DNA from: Rallus limicola
Lineage: Eukaryota > Chordata > Aves > Gruiformes > Rallidae
Reading direction: 5' to 3'
NCBI GenBank assembly: GCA_022605955.1
Contig: JAKCOZ010000261.1
Span: 186,001 to 250,000, forward strand
DNA: 64,000 nucleotides
Shown here piece by piece: positions 11,265-23,700 of the stretch. Position 1 is the first letter of the stretch. Each line of letters starts with the position of its first letter. A program made the position numbers and the translations under genes. The notes below the pieces were generated by a model. That model worked only from the letters and a program-made list of their open reading frames with translations. It was not told the DNA's origin and did not search any database.

Positions 11265-13618
11265 CACGAGCAGACCCTGTCACTTTGGCTCTCAGCCTTT
11301 TCCTTTGCCTGGAAAGAGGGAACATGCCTGGAACCTCCTACGGTGCTTTTCTCGGCCCTAGCAGACTGCAATTCAAAACATGCTAAACGTCCAGCAATAA
11401 CTCCCAAAGTAAAGAAGCTAGGCCTGAAAGGCATAGCTTGTCTGAAACCTCCTAACATGACACACGAGCAGCCCCTGTCACTTTGGTTCTCAGCCTTTTC
11501 CTTTGCCTGGAAAGAGGGAACATGCCTGGAACCTCCTACGGTGCTTTTCTCGGCCCTAGCAGACTGCAGTTCAAAACATGCTAAACGTCTAGCAATAACT
11601 CCCAAAGTAAAGAAGCTAGGCCTGAAAGGCATAGCTTGTCTGAAACCTCCTAACATGACACACGAGCAGCCCCTGTCACTTTGGTTCTCAGCCTTTTCCT
11701 TTGCCTGGAAAGAGGGAACATGCCTGGAACCTCCTACGGTGCTTTTCTCGGCCCTAGCAGACTGCAGTTCAAAACATGCTAAACGTCCAGCAATAACTCC
11801 CAAAGTAAAGAAGCTAGGCCTGAAAGGCATAGCTTGTCTGAAACCTCCTAACAGGACACACGAGCAGCCCCTGTCACTTTGGCTCTCAGCCTTTTCCTTT
11901 GCCTGGAAAGAGGGAACATGCCTGGAACCTCCTACGGTGCTTTTCTTGGCCCTAGCAGACTGCAGTTCAAAACATGCTAAACGTCCAGCAATAACTCCCA
12001 AAGTAAAGAAGCTAGGCCTGAAAGGCATAGCTTGTCTGAAACCTCCTAACAGGACACACGAGCAGACCCTGTCACTTTGGCTCTCAGCCTTTTCCTTTGC
12101 CTGGAAAGAGGGAACATGCCTGGAACCTCCTACGGTGCTTTTCTCGGCCCTAGCAGACTGCAGTTCAAAACATGCTAAACGTCCAGCAATAACTCCCAAA
12201 GTAAAGAAGCTAGGCCTGAAAGGCATAGCTTGTCTGAAACCTCCTAACATGACACACGAGCAGCCCCTGTCACTTTGGTTCTCAGCCTTTTCCTTTGCCT
12301 GGAAAGAGGGAACATGCCTGGAACCTCCTACGGTGCTTTTCTCGGCCCTAGCAGACTGCAGTTCAAAACATGCTAAACGTCCAGCAATAACTCCCAAAGT
12401 AAAGAAGCTAGGCCTGAAAGGCATAGCTTGTCTGAAACCTCCTAACAGGACACACGAGCAGCCCCTGTCACTTTGGCTCTCAGCCTTTTCCTTTGCCTGG
12501 AAAGAGGGAACATGCCTGGAACCTCCTACGGTGCTTTTCTCGGCCCTAGCAGACTGCAGTTCAAAACATGCTAAACGTCCAGCAATAACTCCCAAAGTAA
12601 AGAAGCTAGGCCTGAAAGGCATAGCTTGTCTGAAAGCTCCTAACAGGACACACGAGCAGCCCCTGTCACTTTGGCTCTCAGCCTTTTCCTTTGCCTGGAA
12701 AGAGGGAACATGCCTGGAACCTCCTACGGTGCTTTTCTCGGCCCTAGCAGACTGCAGTTCAAAACATGCTAAACGTCCAGCAATAACTCCCAAAGTAAAG
12801 AAGCTAGGCCTGAAAGGCATAGCTTGTCTGAAACCTCCTAACAGGACACACGAGCAGACCCTGTCACTTTGGCTCTCAGCCTTTTCCTTTGCCTGGAAAG
12901 AGGGAACATGCCTGGAACCTCCTACGGTGCTTTTCTCGGCCCTAGCAGACTGCAGTTCAAAACATGCTAAACGTCCAGCAATAACTCCCAAAGTAAAGAA
13001 GCTAGGCCTGAAAGGCATAGCTTGTCTGAAACCTCCTAACAGGACACACGAGCAGACCCTGTCACTTTGGCTCTCAGCCTTTTCCTTTGCCTGGAAAGAG
13101 GGAACATGCCTGGAACCTCCTACGGTGCTTTTCTCGGCCCTAGCAGACTGCAGTTCAAAACATGCTAAACGTCCAGCAATAACTCCCAAAGTAAAGAAGC
13201 TAGGCCTGAAAGGCATAGCTTGTCTGAAACCTCCTAACAGGACACACGAGCAGCCCCTGTCACTTTGGCTCTCAGCCTTTTCCTTTGCCTGGAAAGAGGG
13301 AACATGCCTGGAACCTCCTACGGTGCTTTTCTCGGCCCTAGCAGACTGCAGTTCAAAACATGCTAAACGTCCAGCAATAACTCCCAAAGTAAAGAAGCTA
13401 GGCCTGAAAGGCATAGCTTGTCTGAAACCTCCTAACAGGACACACGAGCAGACCCTGTCACTTTGGCTCTCAGCCTTTTCCTTTGCCTGGAAAGAGGGAA
13501 CATGCCTGGAACCTCCTACGGTGCTTTTCTCGGCCCTAGCAGACTGCAGTTCAAAACATGCTAAACGTCCAGCAATAACTCCCAAAGTAAAGAAGCTAGG
13601 CATGAAAGGCATAGCTTG
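11243..13618. repeat. Block 8: 12 monomers, second of the tandem pair
   Basis: 2376 bp, matching block 7 monomer for monomer at the start (ttcttggccc near 11943). It carries cgtctagcaat near 11586 and gaaagctcc near 12632; the latter matches block 1 rather than block 7. Blocks 1, 7 and 8 are three members of one family. Confidence 0.93.
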
Positions 13619-13687
13619 TCCTGTTAGGAGGTTTCAGACAAGCTAGGCCTGAAAGGCATAGCTTGTCTGAAACCTCCTAATAGGACA
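13617..13687. repeat. Palindromic junction 9 (one arm mismatch)
   Basis: 47 bp insertion at 13619-13665. The right arm has cctaataggaca instead of cctaacaggaca, giving one stem mismatch. Confidence 0.96.
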
Positions 13688-14457
13688 CACGAGCAGACCC
13701 TGTCACTTTGGCTCTCAGCCTTTTCCTTTGCCTGGAAAGAGGGAACATGCCTGGAACCTCCTACGGTGCTTTTCTCGGCCCTAGCAGACTGCAGTTCAAA
13801 ACATGCTAAACGTCCAGCAATAACTCCCAAAGTAAAGAAGCTAGGCCTGAAAGGCATAGCTTGTCTGAAACCTCCTAACAGGACACACGAGCAGCCCCTG
13901 TCACTTTGGCTCTCAGCCTTTTCCTTTGCCTGGAAAGAGGGAACATGCCTGGAACCTCCTACGGTGCTTTTCTCGGCCCTAGCAGACTGCAGTTCAAAAC
14001 ATGCTAAACGTCCAGCAATAACTCCCAAAGTAAAGAAGCTAGGCCTGAAAGGCATAGCTTGTCTGAAACCTCCTAACAGGACACACGAGCAGACCCTGTC
14101 ACTTTGGCTCTCAGCCTTTTCCTTTGCCTGGAAAGAGGGAACATGCCTGGAACCTCCTACGGTGCTTTTCTCGGCCCTAGCAGACTGCAGTTCAAAACAT
14201 GCTAAACGTCCAGCAATAACTCCCAAAGTAAAGAAGCTAGGCCTGAAAGGCATAGCTTGTCTGAAACCTCCTAACATGACACACGAGCAGCCCCTGTCAC
14301 TTTGGTTCTCAGCCTTTTCCTTTGCCTGGAAAGAGGGAACATGCCTGGAACCTCCTACGGTGCTTTTCTCGGCCCTAGAAGACTGCAGTTCAAAACATTA
14401 TAAACGTCCAGCAATAACTCCCAAAGTAAAGAAGCTAGGCATGAAAGGCATAGCTTG
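13666..14457. repeat. Block 9: 4 monomers
   Basis: 792 bp. The last monomer carries ctagaagac and acattataaac (about 14379-14402), copying the end of block 4. Confidence 0.93.
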
Positions 14458-14526
14458 TCCTGTTAGGAGGTTTCAGACAAGCTAGGCCTGAAAGGCATAG
14501 CTTGTCTGAAAGCTCATAACAGGACA
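14456..14526. repeat. Palindromic junction 10
   Basis: 47 bp insertion at 14458-14504. The left arm is canonical; the right arm has gaaagctcataac. Counterpart of the junction at 6895, whose left arm has one additional change. Confidence 0.95.
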
Positions 14527-14702
14527 CACGAGCAGACCCTGTCACTTTGGCTCTCAGCCTTTTCCTTTGCCTGGAAAGAGGGAACATGCCTGGAACCTCC
14601 TACGGTGCTTTTCTCGGCCCTAGCAGACTGCAATTCAAAACATGCTAAACGTCCAGCAAAAACTCCCAAAGTAAAGAAGCTAGGCATGAAAGGCAGAGCT
14701 TG
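14505..14702. repeat. Block 10: single monomer
   Basis: One monomer with the gcaattc, gcaaaaactcc and ggcagagcttg set, copy of 6944-7141. Confidence 0.93.
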
Positions 14703-14771
14703 TCCTGTTAGGAGGTTTCAGACAATCTAGGCCTGAAAGGCATAGCTTGTCTGAAAGCTCCTAACAGTACA
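14701..14771. repeat. Palindromic junction 11 (B type)
   Basis: 47 bp insertion at 14703-14749 with caatcta and acagtaca marks. Confidence 0.95.
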
Positions 14772-16530
14772 CACGAGCAGACCCTGTCACTTTGGCTCTC
14801 AGCCTTTTCCTTTGCCTGGAAAGAGGGAACATGCCTGGAACCTCCTACGTTGCTTTTCTCGGCCCTAGCAGACTGCAATTCAAAACATGCTAAACGTCCA
14901 GCAATAACTCCCAAAGTAAAGAAGCTAGGCCTGAAAGGCACAGCTTGTCTGAAACCTCCTAACAGGACACACGATCAAACCCTTTCACTTTGGCTCTCAG
15001 CTTTTTCCTTTGCTTGGAAAGAGGGAACATGCCTGGAACCTCCTACGGTGCTTTTCTCGGCCCTAGCAGACTGCAGCTCAAAACATGCTAAACGTCCAGC
15101 AATAACTCCCAAAGTAAAGAAGCTAGGCCTGAAAGGCATAGCTTGTCTGAAACCTCCTAACAGGACACCCGAGCAGACCCTGTCACTTTGGCTCTCAGCC
15201 TTTTCCTTTGCCTGGAAAGAGGGAACATGCCTGGAACCTCCTACGGTGCTTTTCTCGGCCCTAGCAGACTGCAGTTCAAAACATGCTAAACGTCCAGCAA
15301 TAACTCCCAAAGTAAAGAAGCTAGGCATGAAAGGCATAGCTTGTCTGAAACCTCCTAACAGGACACACGAGCAGACCCTGTCACTTTGGCTCTCAGCCTT
15401 TTCCTTTGCCTGGAAAGAGGGAACATGCCTGGAACCTCCTACGGTGCTTTTCTCGGCCCTAGCAGACTGCAGTTCAAAACATGCTAAACGTCCAGCAATA
15501 ACTCCCAAAGTAAAGAAGCTAGGCATGAAAGGCATAGCTTGTCTGAAACCTCCTAACAGGACACACGAGCAGACCCTGTCACTTTGGCTCTCAGCCTTTT
15601 CCTTTGCCTGGAAAGAGGGAACATGCCTGGAACCTCCTACGGTGCTTTTCTCGGCCCTAGCAGACTGCAGTTCAAAACATGCTAAACGTCCAGCAATAAC
15701 TCCCAAAGTAAAGAAGCTAGGCCTGAAAGGCATAGCTTGTCTGAAACCTCCTAACAGGACACACGAGCAGCCCCTGTCACTTTGGCTCTCAGCCTTTTCC
15801 TTTGCCTGGAAAGAGGGAACATGCCTGGAACCTCCTACGGTGCTTTTCTCGGCCCTAGCAGACTGCAGTTCAAAACATGCTAAACGTCCAGCAATAACTC
15901 CCAAAGTAAAGAAGCTAGGCCTGAAAGGCATAGCTTGTCTGAAACCTCCTAACAGGACACACGAGCAGACCCTGTCACTTTGGCTCTCAGCTTTTTCCTT
16001 TGCTTGGAAAGAGGGAACATGCCTGGAACCTCCTACGGTGCTTTTCTCGGCCCTAGCAGACTGCAGCTCAAAACATGCTAAACGTCCAGCAATAACTCCC
16101 AAAGTAAAGAAGCTAGGCCTGAAAGGCATAGCTTGTCTGAAACCTCCTAACAGGACACCCGAGCAGACCCTGCCACTTTGGCTCTCAGCCTTTTCCTTTG
16201 CCTGGAAAGAGGGAACATGCCTGGAACCTCCTACGGTGCTTTTCTCGGCCCTAGCAGACTGCAGTTCAAAACATGCTAAACGTCCAGCAATAACTCCCAA
16301 AGTAAAGAAGCTAGGCCTGAAAGGCATAGCTTGTCTGAAACCTCCTAACAGGACACCCGAGCAGACCCTGTCACTTTGGCTCTCAGCCTTTTCCTTTGCC
16401 TGGAAAGAGGGAACATGCCTGGAACCTCCTACGGTGCTTTTCTCGGCCCTAGCAGACTGCAGTTAAAACATGCTAAACGTCCAGCAATAACTCCCAAAGT
16501 AAAGAAGCTAGGCATGAAAGGCATAGCTTG
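14750..16530. repeat. Block 11: 9 monomers, one 1 bp deletion
   Basis: 1781 bp. It opens like blocks 4 and 6. Two interior monomers (near 15327 and 15525) carry aggcatg without any junction. The monomer near 15963-16015 is a chimera: ordinary gagcagaccctgtcac joined to the diverged agctttttcctttgcttgg. A C is missing at about 16464 (gcagttaaaac). Confidence 0.92.
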
Positions 16531-16599
16531 TCCTGTTAGGAGGTTTCAGACAAGCTAGGCCTGAAAGGCATAGCTTGTCTGAAACCTCCTAACAGGACA
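16529..16599. repeat. Palindromic junction 12 (canonical)
   Basis: 47 bp insertion at 16531-16577. First of four junctions followed by a monomer with agacactgtc. Confidence 0.97.
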
Positions 16600-17765
16600 C
16601 ACGAGCAGACACTGTCACTTTGGCTCTCAGCCTTTTCCTTTGCCTGGAAAGAGGGAACATGCCTGGAACCTCCTACGGTGCTTTTCTCGGCCCTAGCAGA
16701 CTGCAATTCAAAACATGCTAAACGTCCAGCAATAACTCCCAAAGTAAAGAAGCTAGGCCTTGGAGGCATAGCTTGTCTGAAACCTCCTAACATGACACAC
16801 GAGCAGCCCCTGTCACTTTGGTTCTCAGCCTTTTCCTTTGCCTGGAAAGAGGGAACATGCCTGGAACCTCCTACGGTGCTTTTCTCGGCCCTAGCAGACT
16901 GCAGTTCAAAACATGCTAAACGTCCAGCAATAACTCCCAAAGTAAAGAAGCTAGGCCTGAAAGGCATAGCTTGTCTGAAACCTCCTAACAGGACACCCGA
17001 GCAGACCCTGTCACTTTGGCTCTCAGCCTTTTCCTTTGCCTGGAAAGAGGGAACATGCCTGGAACGTCCTACGGTGCTTTTCTCGGCCCTAACAGACTGC
17101 AGTTCAAAACATGCTAAACGTCCAGCAATAACTCCCAAAGTAAAGAAGCTAGGCCTGAAAGGCATAGCTTGTCTGAAACCTCCTAACAGGACACCCGAGC
17201 AGACCCTGTCACTTTGGCTCTCAGCCTTTTCCTTTGCCTGGAAAGAGGGAACATGCCTGGAACCTCCTACGGTGCTTTTCTCGGCCCTAGCAGACTGCAG
17301 TTCAAAACATGCTAAACGTCCAGCAATAACTCCCAAAGTAAAGAAGCTAGGCCTGAAAGGCATAGCTTGTCTGAAACCTCCTAACAGGACACACGAGCAG
17401 CCCCTGTCACTTTGGCTCTCAGCCTTTTCCTTTGCCTGGAAAGAGGGAACATGCCTGGAACCTCCTACGGTGCTTTTCTCGGCCCTAGCAGACTGCAGTT
17501 CAAAACATGCTAAACGTCCAGCAATAACTCCCAAAGTAAAGAAGCTAGGCCTGAAAGGCATAGCTTGTCTGAAACCTCCTAACAGGACACACGAGCAGCC
17601 CCTGTCACTTTGGCTCTCAGCCTTTTCCTTTGCCTGGAAAAAGGGAACATGCCTGGAACCTCCTACGGTGCTTTTCTCGGCCCTAGCAGACTGCAGTTCA
17701 AAACATGCTAAACGTCCAGCAATAACTCCCAAAGTAAAGAAGCTAGGCATGAAAGGCATAGCTTG
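16578..17765. repeat. Block 12: 6 monomers
   Basis: 1188 bp. It opens with agacactgtc, and the first monomer ends aggccttggagg (about 16757), which disrupts the hairpin. Private variants: ggaacgtcctac near 17064, cctaacagac near 17089 and gaaaaaggg near 17637. Confidence 0.93.
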
Positions 17766-17834
17766 TCCTGTTAGGAGGTTTCAGACAAGCTAGGCCTGAA
17801 AGGCATAGCTTGTCTGAAACCTCCTAACAGGACA
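17764..17834. repeat. Palindromic junction 13 (canonical)
   Basis: 47 bp insertion at 17766-17812, perfect arms. Confidence 0.97.
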
Positions 17835-18802
17835 CACGAGCAGACACTGTCACTTTGGCTCTCAGCCTTTTCCTTTGCCTGGAAAGAGGGAACATGCCTG
17901 GAACCTCCTACGGTGCTTTTCTCGGCCCTAGCAGACTGCAGTTCAAAACATGCTAAACGTCCAGCAATAACTCCCAAAGTAAAGAAGCTAGGCCTTGGAG
18001 GCATAGCTTGTCTGAAACCTCCTAACATGACACACGAGCAGCCCCTGTCACTTTGGTTCTCAGCCTTTTCCTTTGCCTGGAAAGAGGGAACATGCCTGGA
18101 ACCTCCTACGGTGCTTTTCTCGGCCCTAGCAGACTGCAGTTCAAAACATGCTAAACGTCCAGCAATAACTCCCAAAGTAAAGAAGCTAGGCCTGAAAGGC
18201 ATAGCTTGTCTGAAACCTCCTAACAGGACACACGAGCAGCCCCTGTCACTTTGGCTCTCAGCCTTTTCCTTTGCCTGGAAAGAGGGAACATGCCTGGAAC
18301 CTCCTACGGTGCTTTTCTCGGCCCTAGCAGACTGCAGTTCAAAACATGCTAAACGTCCAGCAATAACTCCCAAAGTAAAGAAGCTAGGCCTGAAAGGCAT
18401 AGCTTGTCTGAAACCTCCTAACAGGACACACGAGCAGACCATGTCACTTTGGCTCTCAGCCTTTTCCTTTGCCTGGAAAGAGGGAACATGCCTGGAACCT
18501 CCTACGGTGCTTTTCTCGGCCCTAGCAGACTGCAGTTCAAAACATGCTAAACGTCCAGCAATAACTCCCAAAGTAAAGAAGCTAGGCCTGAAAGGCATAG
18601 CTTGTCTGAAACCTCCTAACAGGACACCCGAGCAGACCCTGTCACTTTGGCTCTCAGCCTTTTCCTTTGCCTGGAAAGAGGGAACATGCCTGGAACCTCC
18701 TACGGTGCTTTTCTCGGCCCTAGCAGACTGCAGTTCAAAACATGCTAAACGTCCAGCAATAACTCCCAAAGTAAAGAAGCTAGGCATGAAAGGCATAGCT
18801 TG
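17813..18802. repeat. Block 13: 5 monomers
   Basis: 990 bp, sibling of block 12: agacactgtc then aggccttggagg (about 17991). It has gaccatgtc near 18437. Confidence 0.93.
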
Positions 18803-18871
18803 TCCTGTTAGGAGGTTTCAGACAAGCTATGCCTTTCAGGCCTAGCTTGTCTGAAACCTCCTAACAGGACA
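18801..18871. repeat. Palindromic junction 14, core inverted
   Basis: Same length and same arms as the canonical form, but the 25 bp core (18824-18848) is in the opposite orientation: agctatgcctttcagg instead of agctaggcctgaaagg. Because the arms are inverted repeats, a flip leaves everything else unchanged. Only this junction and the one at 43905 have it. Confidence 0.97.
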
Positions 18872-20634
18872 CACGAGCAGACACTGTCACTTTGGCTCTC
18901 AGCCTTTTCCTTTGCCTGGAAAGAGGGAACATGCCTGGAACCTCCTACGGTGCTTTTCTCGGCCCTAGCAGACTGCAATTCAAAACATGCTAAACGTCCA
19001 GCAATAACTCCCAAACTAAAGAAGAAGCTAGGCCTGAAAGGCATAGCTTGTCTGAAACCTCCTAACATGACACACGAGCAGCCCCTGTCACTTTGGTTCT
19101 CAGCCTTTTCCTTTGCCTGGAAAGAGGGAACATGCCTGGAACCTCCTACGGTGCTTTTCTCGGCCCTAGCAGACTGCAGTTCAAAACATGCTAAACGTCC
19201 AGCAATAACTCCCAAAGTAAAGAAGCTAGGCCTGAAAGGCATAGCTTGTCTGAAACCTCCTAACAGGACACACGAGCAGCCCCTGTCACTTTGGCTCTCA
19301 GCCTTTTCCTTTGCCTGGAAAGAGGGAACATGCCTGGAACCTCCTACGGTGCTTTTCTCGGCCCTAGCAGACTGCAGTTCAAAACATGCTAAACGTCCAG
19401 CAATAACTCCCAAAGTAAAGAAGCTAGGCCTGAAAGGCATAGCTTGTCTGAAACCTCCTAACAGGACACACGAGCAGACCCTGTCACTTTGGCTCTCAGC
19501 CTTTTCCTTTGCCTGGAAAGAGGGAACATGCCTGGAACCTCCTACGGTGCTTTTCTCGGCCCTAGCAGACTGCAGTTCAAAACATGCTAAACGTCCAGCA
19601 ATAACTCCCAAAGTAAAGAAGCTAGGCCTGAAAGGCATAGCTTGTCTGAAACCTCCTAACAGGACACACGAGCAGACCCTGTCACTTTGGCTCTCAGCCT
19701 TTTCCTTTGCCTGGAAAGAGGGAACATGCCTGGAACCTCCTACGGTGCTTTTCTCGGCCCTAGCAGACTGCAGTTCAAAACATGCTAAACGTCCATCAAT
19801 AACTCCCAAAGTATAGAAGCTAGGCCTGAAAGGCATAGCTTGTCTGAAACCTCCTAACAGGACACACGAGCAGACCCTGTCACTTTGGCTCTCAGCCTTT
19901 TCCTTTGCCTGGAAAGAGGGAACATGCCTGGAACCTCCTACGGTGCTTTTCTCGGCCCTAGCAGACTGCAGTTCAAAACATGCTAAACGTCCAGCAATAA
20001 CTCCCAAAGTAAAGAAGCTAGGCCTGAAAGGCATAGCTTGTCTGAAACCTCCTATCAGGACACCCGAGCAGACCCTGTCACTTTGGCTCTCAGCCTTTTC
20101 CTTTGCCTGGAAAGAGGGAACATGCCTGGAACCTCCTATGGTGCTTTTCTCGGCCCTAGCAGACTGCAGTTCAAAACATGCTAAACGTCCAGCAATAACT
20201 CCCAAAGTAAAGAAGCTAGGCCTGAAAGGCATAGCTTGTCTGAAACCTCCTAACAGGACACACGAGCAGACCCTGTCACTTTGGCTCTCAGCCTTTTCCT
20301 TTGCCTGGAAAGAGGGAACATGCCTGGAACCTCCTACGGTGCTTTTCTCGGCCCTAGCAGACTGCAGTTCAAAACATGCTAAACGTCCAGCAATAACTCC
20401 CAAAGTAAAGAAGCTAGGCCTGAAAGGCATAGCTTGTCTGAAACCTCCTAACAGGACACACGAGCAGCCCCTGTCACTTTGGCTCTCAGCCTTTTCCTTT
20501 GCCTGGAAAGAGGGAACATGCCTGGAACCTCCTACGGTGCTTTTCTCGGCCCTAGCAGACTGCAGTTCAAAACATGCTAAACGTCCAGCAATAACTCCCA
20601 AAGTAAAGAAGCTAGGCATGAAAGGCATAGCTTG
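18850..20634. repeat. Block 14: 9 monomers, one 3 bp insertion
   Basis: 1785 bp. The first monomer has agacactgtc, and near 19015-19027 ccaaactaaagaagaagc (a G-to-C change plus a 3 bp gaa duplication). A gtatagaagc variant at 19811 and cctatcagg near 20051 link its second half to block 15. Confidence 0.93.
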
Positions 20635-20703
20635 TCCTGTTAGGAGGTTTCAGACAAGCTAGGCCTGAAAGGCATAGCTTGTCTGAAACCTCCTAACAGG
20701 ACA
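20633..20703. repeat. Palindromic junction 15 (canonical)
   Basis: 47 bp insertion at 20635-20681, perfect arms. Confidence 0.97.
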
Positions 20704-23700
20704 CACGAGCAGACACTGTCACTTTGGCTCTCAGCCTTTTCCTTTGCCTGGAAAGAGGGAACATGCCTGGAACCTCCTACGGTGCTTTTCTCGGCCCTAG
20801 CAGACTGCAATTCAAAACATGCTAAACGTCCAGCAATAACTCCCAAAGTAAAGAAGCTAGGCCTTGGAGGCATAGCTTGTCTGAAACCTCCTAACATGAC
20901 ACACGAGCAGCCCCTGTCACTTTGGTTCTCAGCCTTTTCCTTTGCCTGGAAAGAGGGAACATGCCTGGAACCTCCTACGGTGCTTTTCTCGGCCCTAGCA
21001 GACTGCAGTTCAAAACATGCTAAACCTCCAGCAATAACTCCCAAAGTAAAGAAGCTAGGCCTGAAAGGCATAGCTTGTCTGAAACCTCCTAACAGGACAC
21101 ACGAGCAGCCCCTGTCACTTTGGCTCTCAGCCTTTTCCTTTGCCTGGAAAGAGGGAACATGCCTGGAACCTCCTACGGTGCTTTTCTCGGCCCTAGCAGA
21201 CTGCAGTTCAAAACATGCTAAACGTCCAGCAATAACTCCCAAAGTAAAGAAGCTAGGCCTGAAAGGCATAGCTTGTCTGAAACCTCCTAACAGGACACAC
21301 GAGCAGACCCTGTCACTTTGGCTCTCAGCCTTTTCCTTTGCCTGGAAAGAGGGAACATGCCTGGAACCTCCTACGGTGCTTTTCTCGGCCCTAGCAGACT
21401 GCAGTTCAAAACATGCTAAACGTCCAGCAATAACTCCCAAAGTAAAGAAGCTAGGCCTGAAAGGCATAGCTTGTCTGAAACCTCCTAACAGGACACACAA
21501 GCAGACCCTGTCACTTTGGCTCTCAGCCTTTTCCTTTGCCTGGAAAGAGGGAACATGCCTGGAACCTCCTACGGTGCTTTTCTCGGCCCTAGCAGACTGC
21601 AATTCAAAACATGCTAAACGTCCAGCAATAACTCCCAAAGTAAAGATGCTAGGCCTGAAAGGCATAGCTTGTCTGAAACCTCCTAACAGGACACACGAGC
21701 AAACCCTTTCACTTTGGCTCTCAGCTTTTTCCTTTGCTTGGAAAGAGGGAACATGCCTGGAACCTCCTACGGTGATTTTCTCGGCCCTAGCAGACTGCAG
21801 CTCAAAACATGCTAAACGTCCAGCAATAACTCCCAAAGTAAAGAAGCTAGGCCTGAAAGGCATAGCTTGTCTGAAACCTCCTAACAGGACACACGAGCAG
21901 ACCCTGTCACCTTGGCTCTCAGCCTTTTCCTTTGCCTGTAAAGAGGGAACATGCCTGGAACCTCCTATGGTGCTTTTCTCGGCCCTAGCAGACTGCAGTT
22001 CAAAACATGCTAAACGTCCAGCAATAGCTCCCAAAGTAAAGAAGCTAGGCCTGAAAGGCATAGCTTGTCTGAAACCTCCTAACAGGACACATGAGCAGCA
22101 CCTGTCACTTTGGCTCTCAGCCTTTTCCTTTGCCTGGAAAGAGGGAACATGCCTGGAACCTCCTACGGTGCTTTTCTCGGCCCTAGCAGACTGCAGTTCA
22201 AAACATGCTAAACGTCCAGCAATAACTCCCAAAGTAAAGAAGCTAGGCCTGAAAGGCATAGCTTGTCTGAAACCTCCTAACAGGACACACGAGCAGACCC
22301 TGTCACTTTGGCTCTCAGCCTTTTCCTTTGCCTGGAAAGAGGGAACATGCCTGGAACCTCCTACGGTGCTTTTCTCGGCCCTAGCAGACTGCAATTCAAA
22401 ACATGCTAAACGTCCAGCAATAACTCCCAAAGTAAAGATGCTAGGCCTGAAAGGCATAGCTTGTCTGAAACCTCCTAACAGGACACACGAGCAAACCCTT
22501 TCACTTTGGCTCTCAGCTTTTTCCTTTGCTTGGAAAGAGGGAACATGCCTGGAACCTCCTACGGTGCTTTTCTCGGCCCTAGCAGACTGCAGCTCAAAAC
22601 ATGCTAAACGTCCAGCAATAACTCCCAAAGTAAAGAAGCTAGGCCTGAAAGGCATAGCTTGTCTGAAACCTCCTAAAAGGACACCCGAGCAGACCCTGTC
22701 ACTTTGGCTCTCAGCCTTTTCCTTTGCCTGGAAAGAGGGAACATGCCTGGAACCTCCTATGGTGCTTTTCTCGGCCCTAGCAGACTGCAGTTCAAAACAT
22801 GCTAAACGTCCAGCAATAACTCCCAAAGTAAAGAAGCTAGGCCTGAAAGGCATAGCTTGTCTGAAACCTCCTAACAGGACACATGAGCAGCACCTGTCAC
22901 TTTGGCTCTCAGCCTTTTCCTTTGCCTGGAAAGAGGGAACATGCCTGGAACCTCCTACGGTGCTTTTCTCGGCCCTAGCAGACTGCAGTTCAAAACATGC
23001 TAAACGTCCAGCAATAACTCCCAAAGTAAAGAAGCTAGGCCTGAAAGGCATAGCTTGTCTGAAACCTCCTAAGAGGACACACGAGCAGACCCTGTCACTT
23101 TGGCTCTCAGCCTTTTCCTTTGCCTGGAAAGAGGGAACATGCCTGGAACCTCCTACGGTGCTTTTCTCGGCCCTAGCAGACTGCAGTTCAAAACATGCTA
23201 AACGTCCAGCAATAACTCCCAAAGTATAGAAGCTAGGCCTGAAAGGCATAGCTTGTCTGAAACCTCCTAACAGGACACACGAGCAGACCCTGTCACTTTG
23301 GCTCTCAGCCTTTTCCTTTGCCTGGAAAGAGGGAACATGCCTGGAACCTCCTACGGTGCTTTTCTCGGCCCTAGCAGACTGCAGTTCAAAACATGCTAAA
23401 CGTCCAGCAATAACTCCCAAAGTAAAGAAGCTAGGCCTGAAAGGCATAGCTTGTCTGAAACCTCCTATCAGGACACCCGAGCAGACCCTGTCACTTTGGC
23501 TCTCAGCCTTTTCCTTTGCCTGGAAAGAGGGAACATGCCTGGAACCTCCTATGGTGCTTTTCTCGGCCCTAGCAGACTGCAGTTCAAAACATGCTAAACG
23601 TCCAGCAATAACTCCCAAAGTAAAGAAGCTAGGCCTGAAAGGCATAGCTTGTCTGAAACCTCCTAACAGGACACACGAGCAGACCCTGTCACTTTGGCTC

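Noticed and set aside
18801..18871. Orientation switch of the satellite array
   Set aside because: Monomers on both sides run the same way; only the 25 bp core of the junction is flipped.
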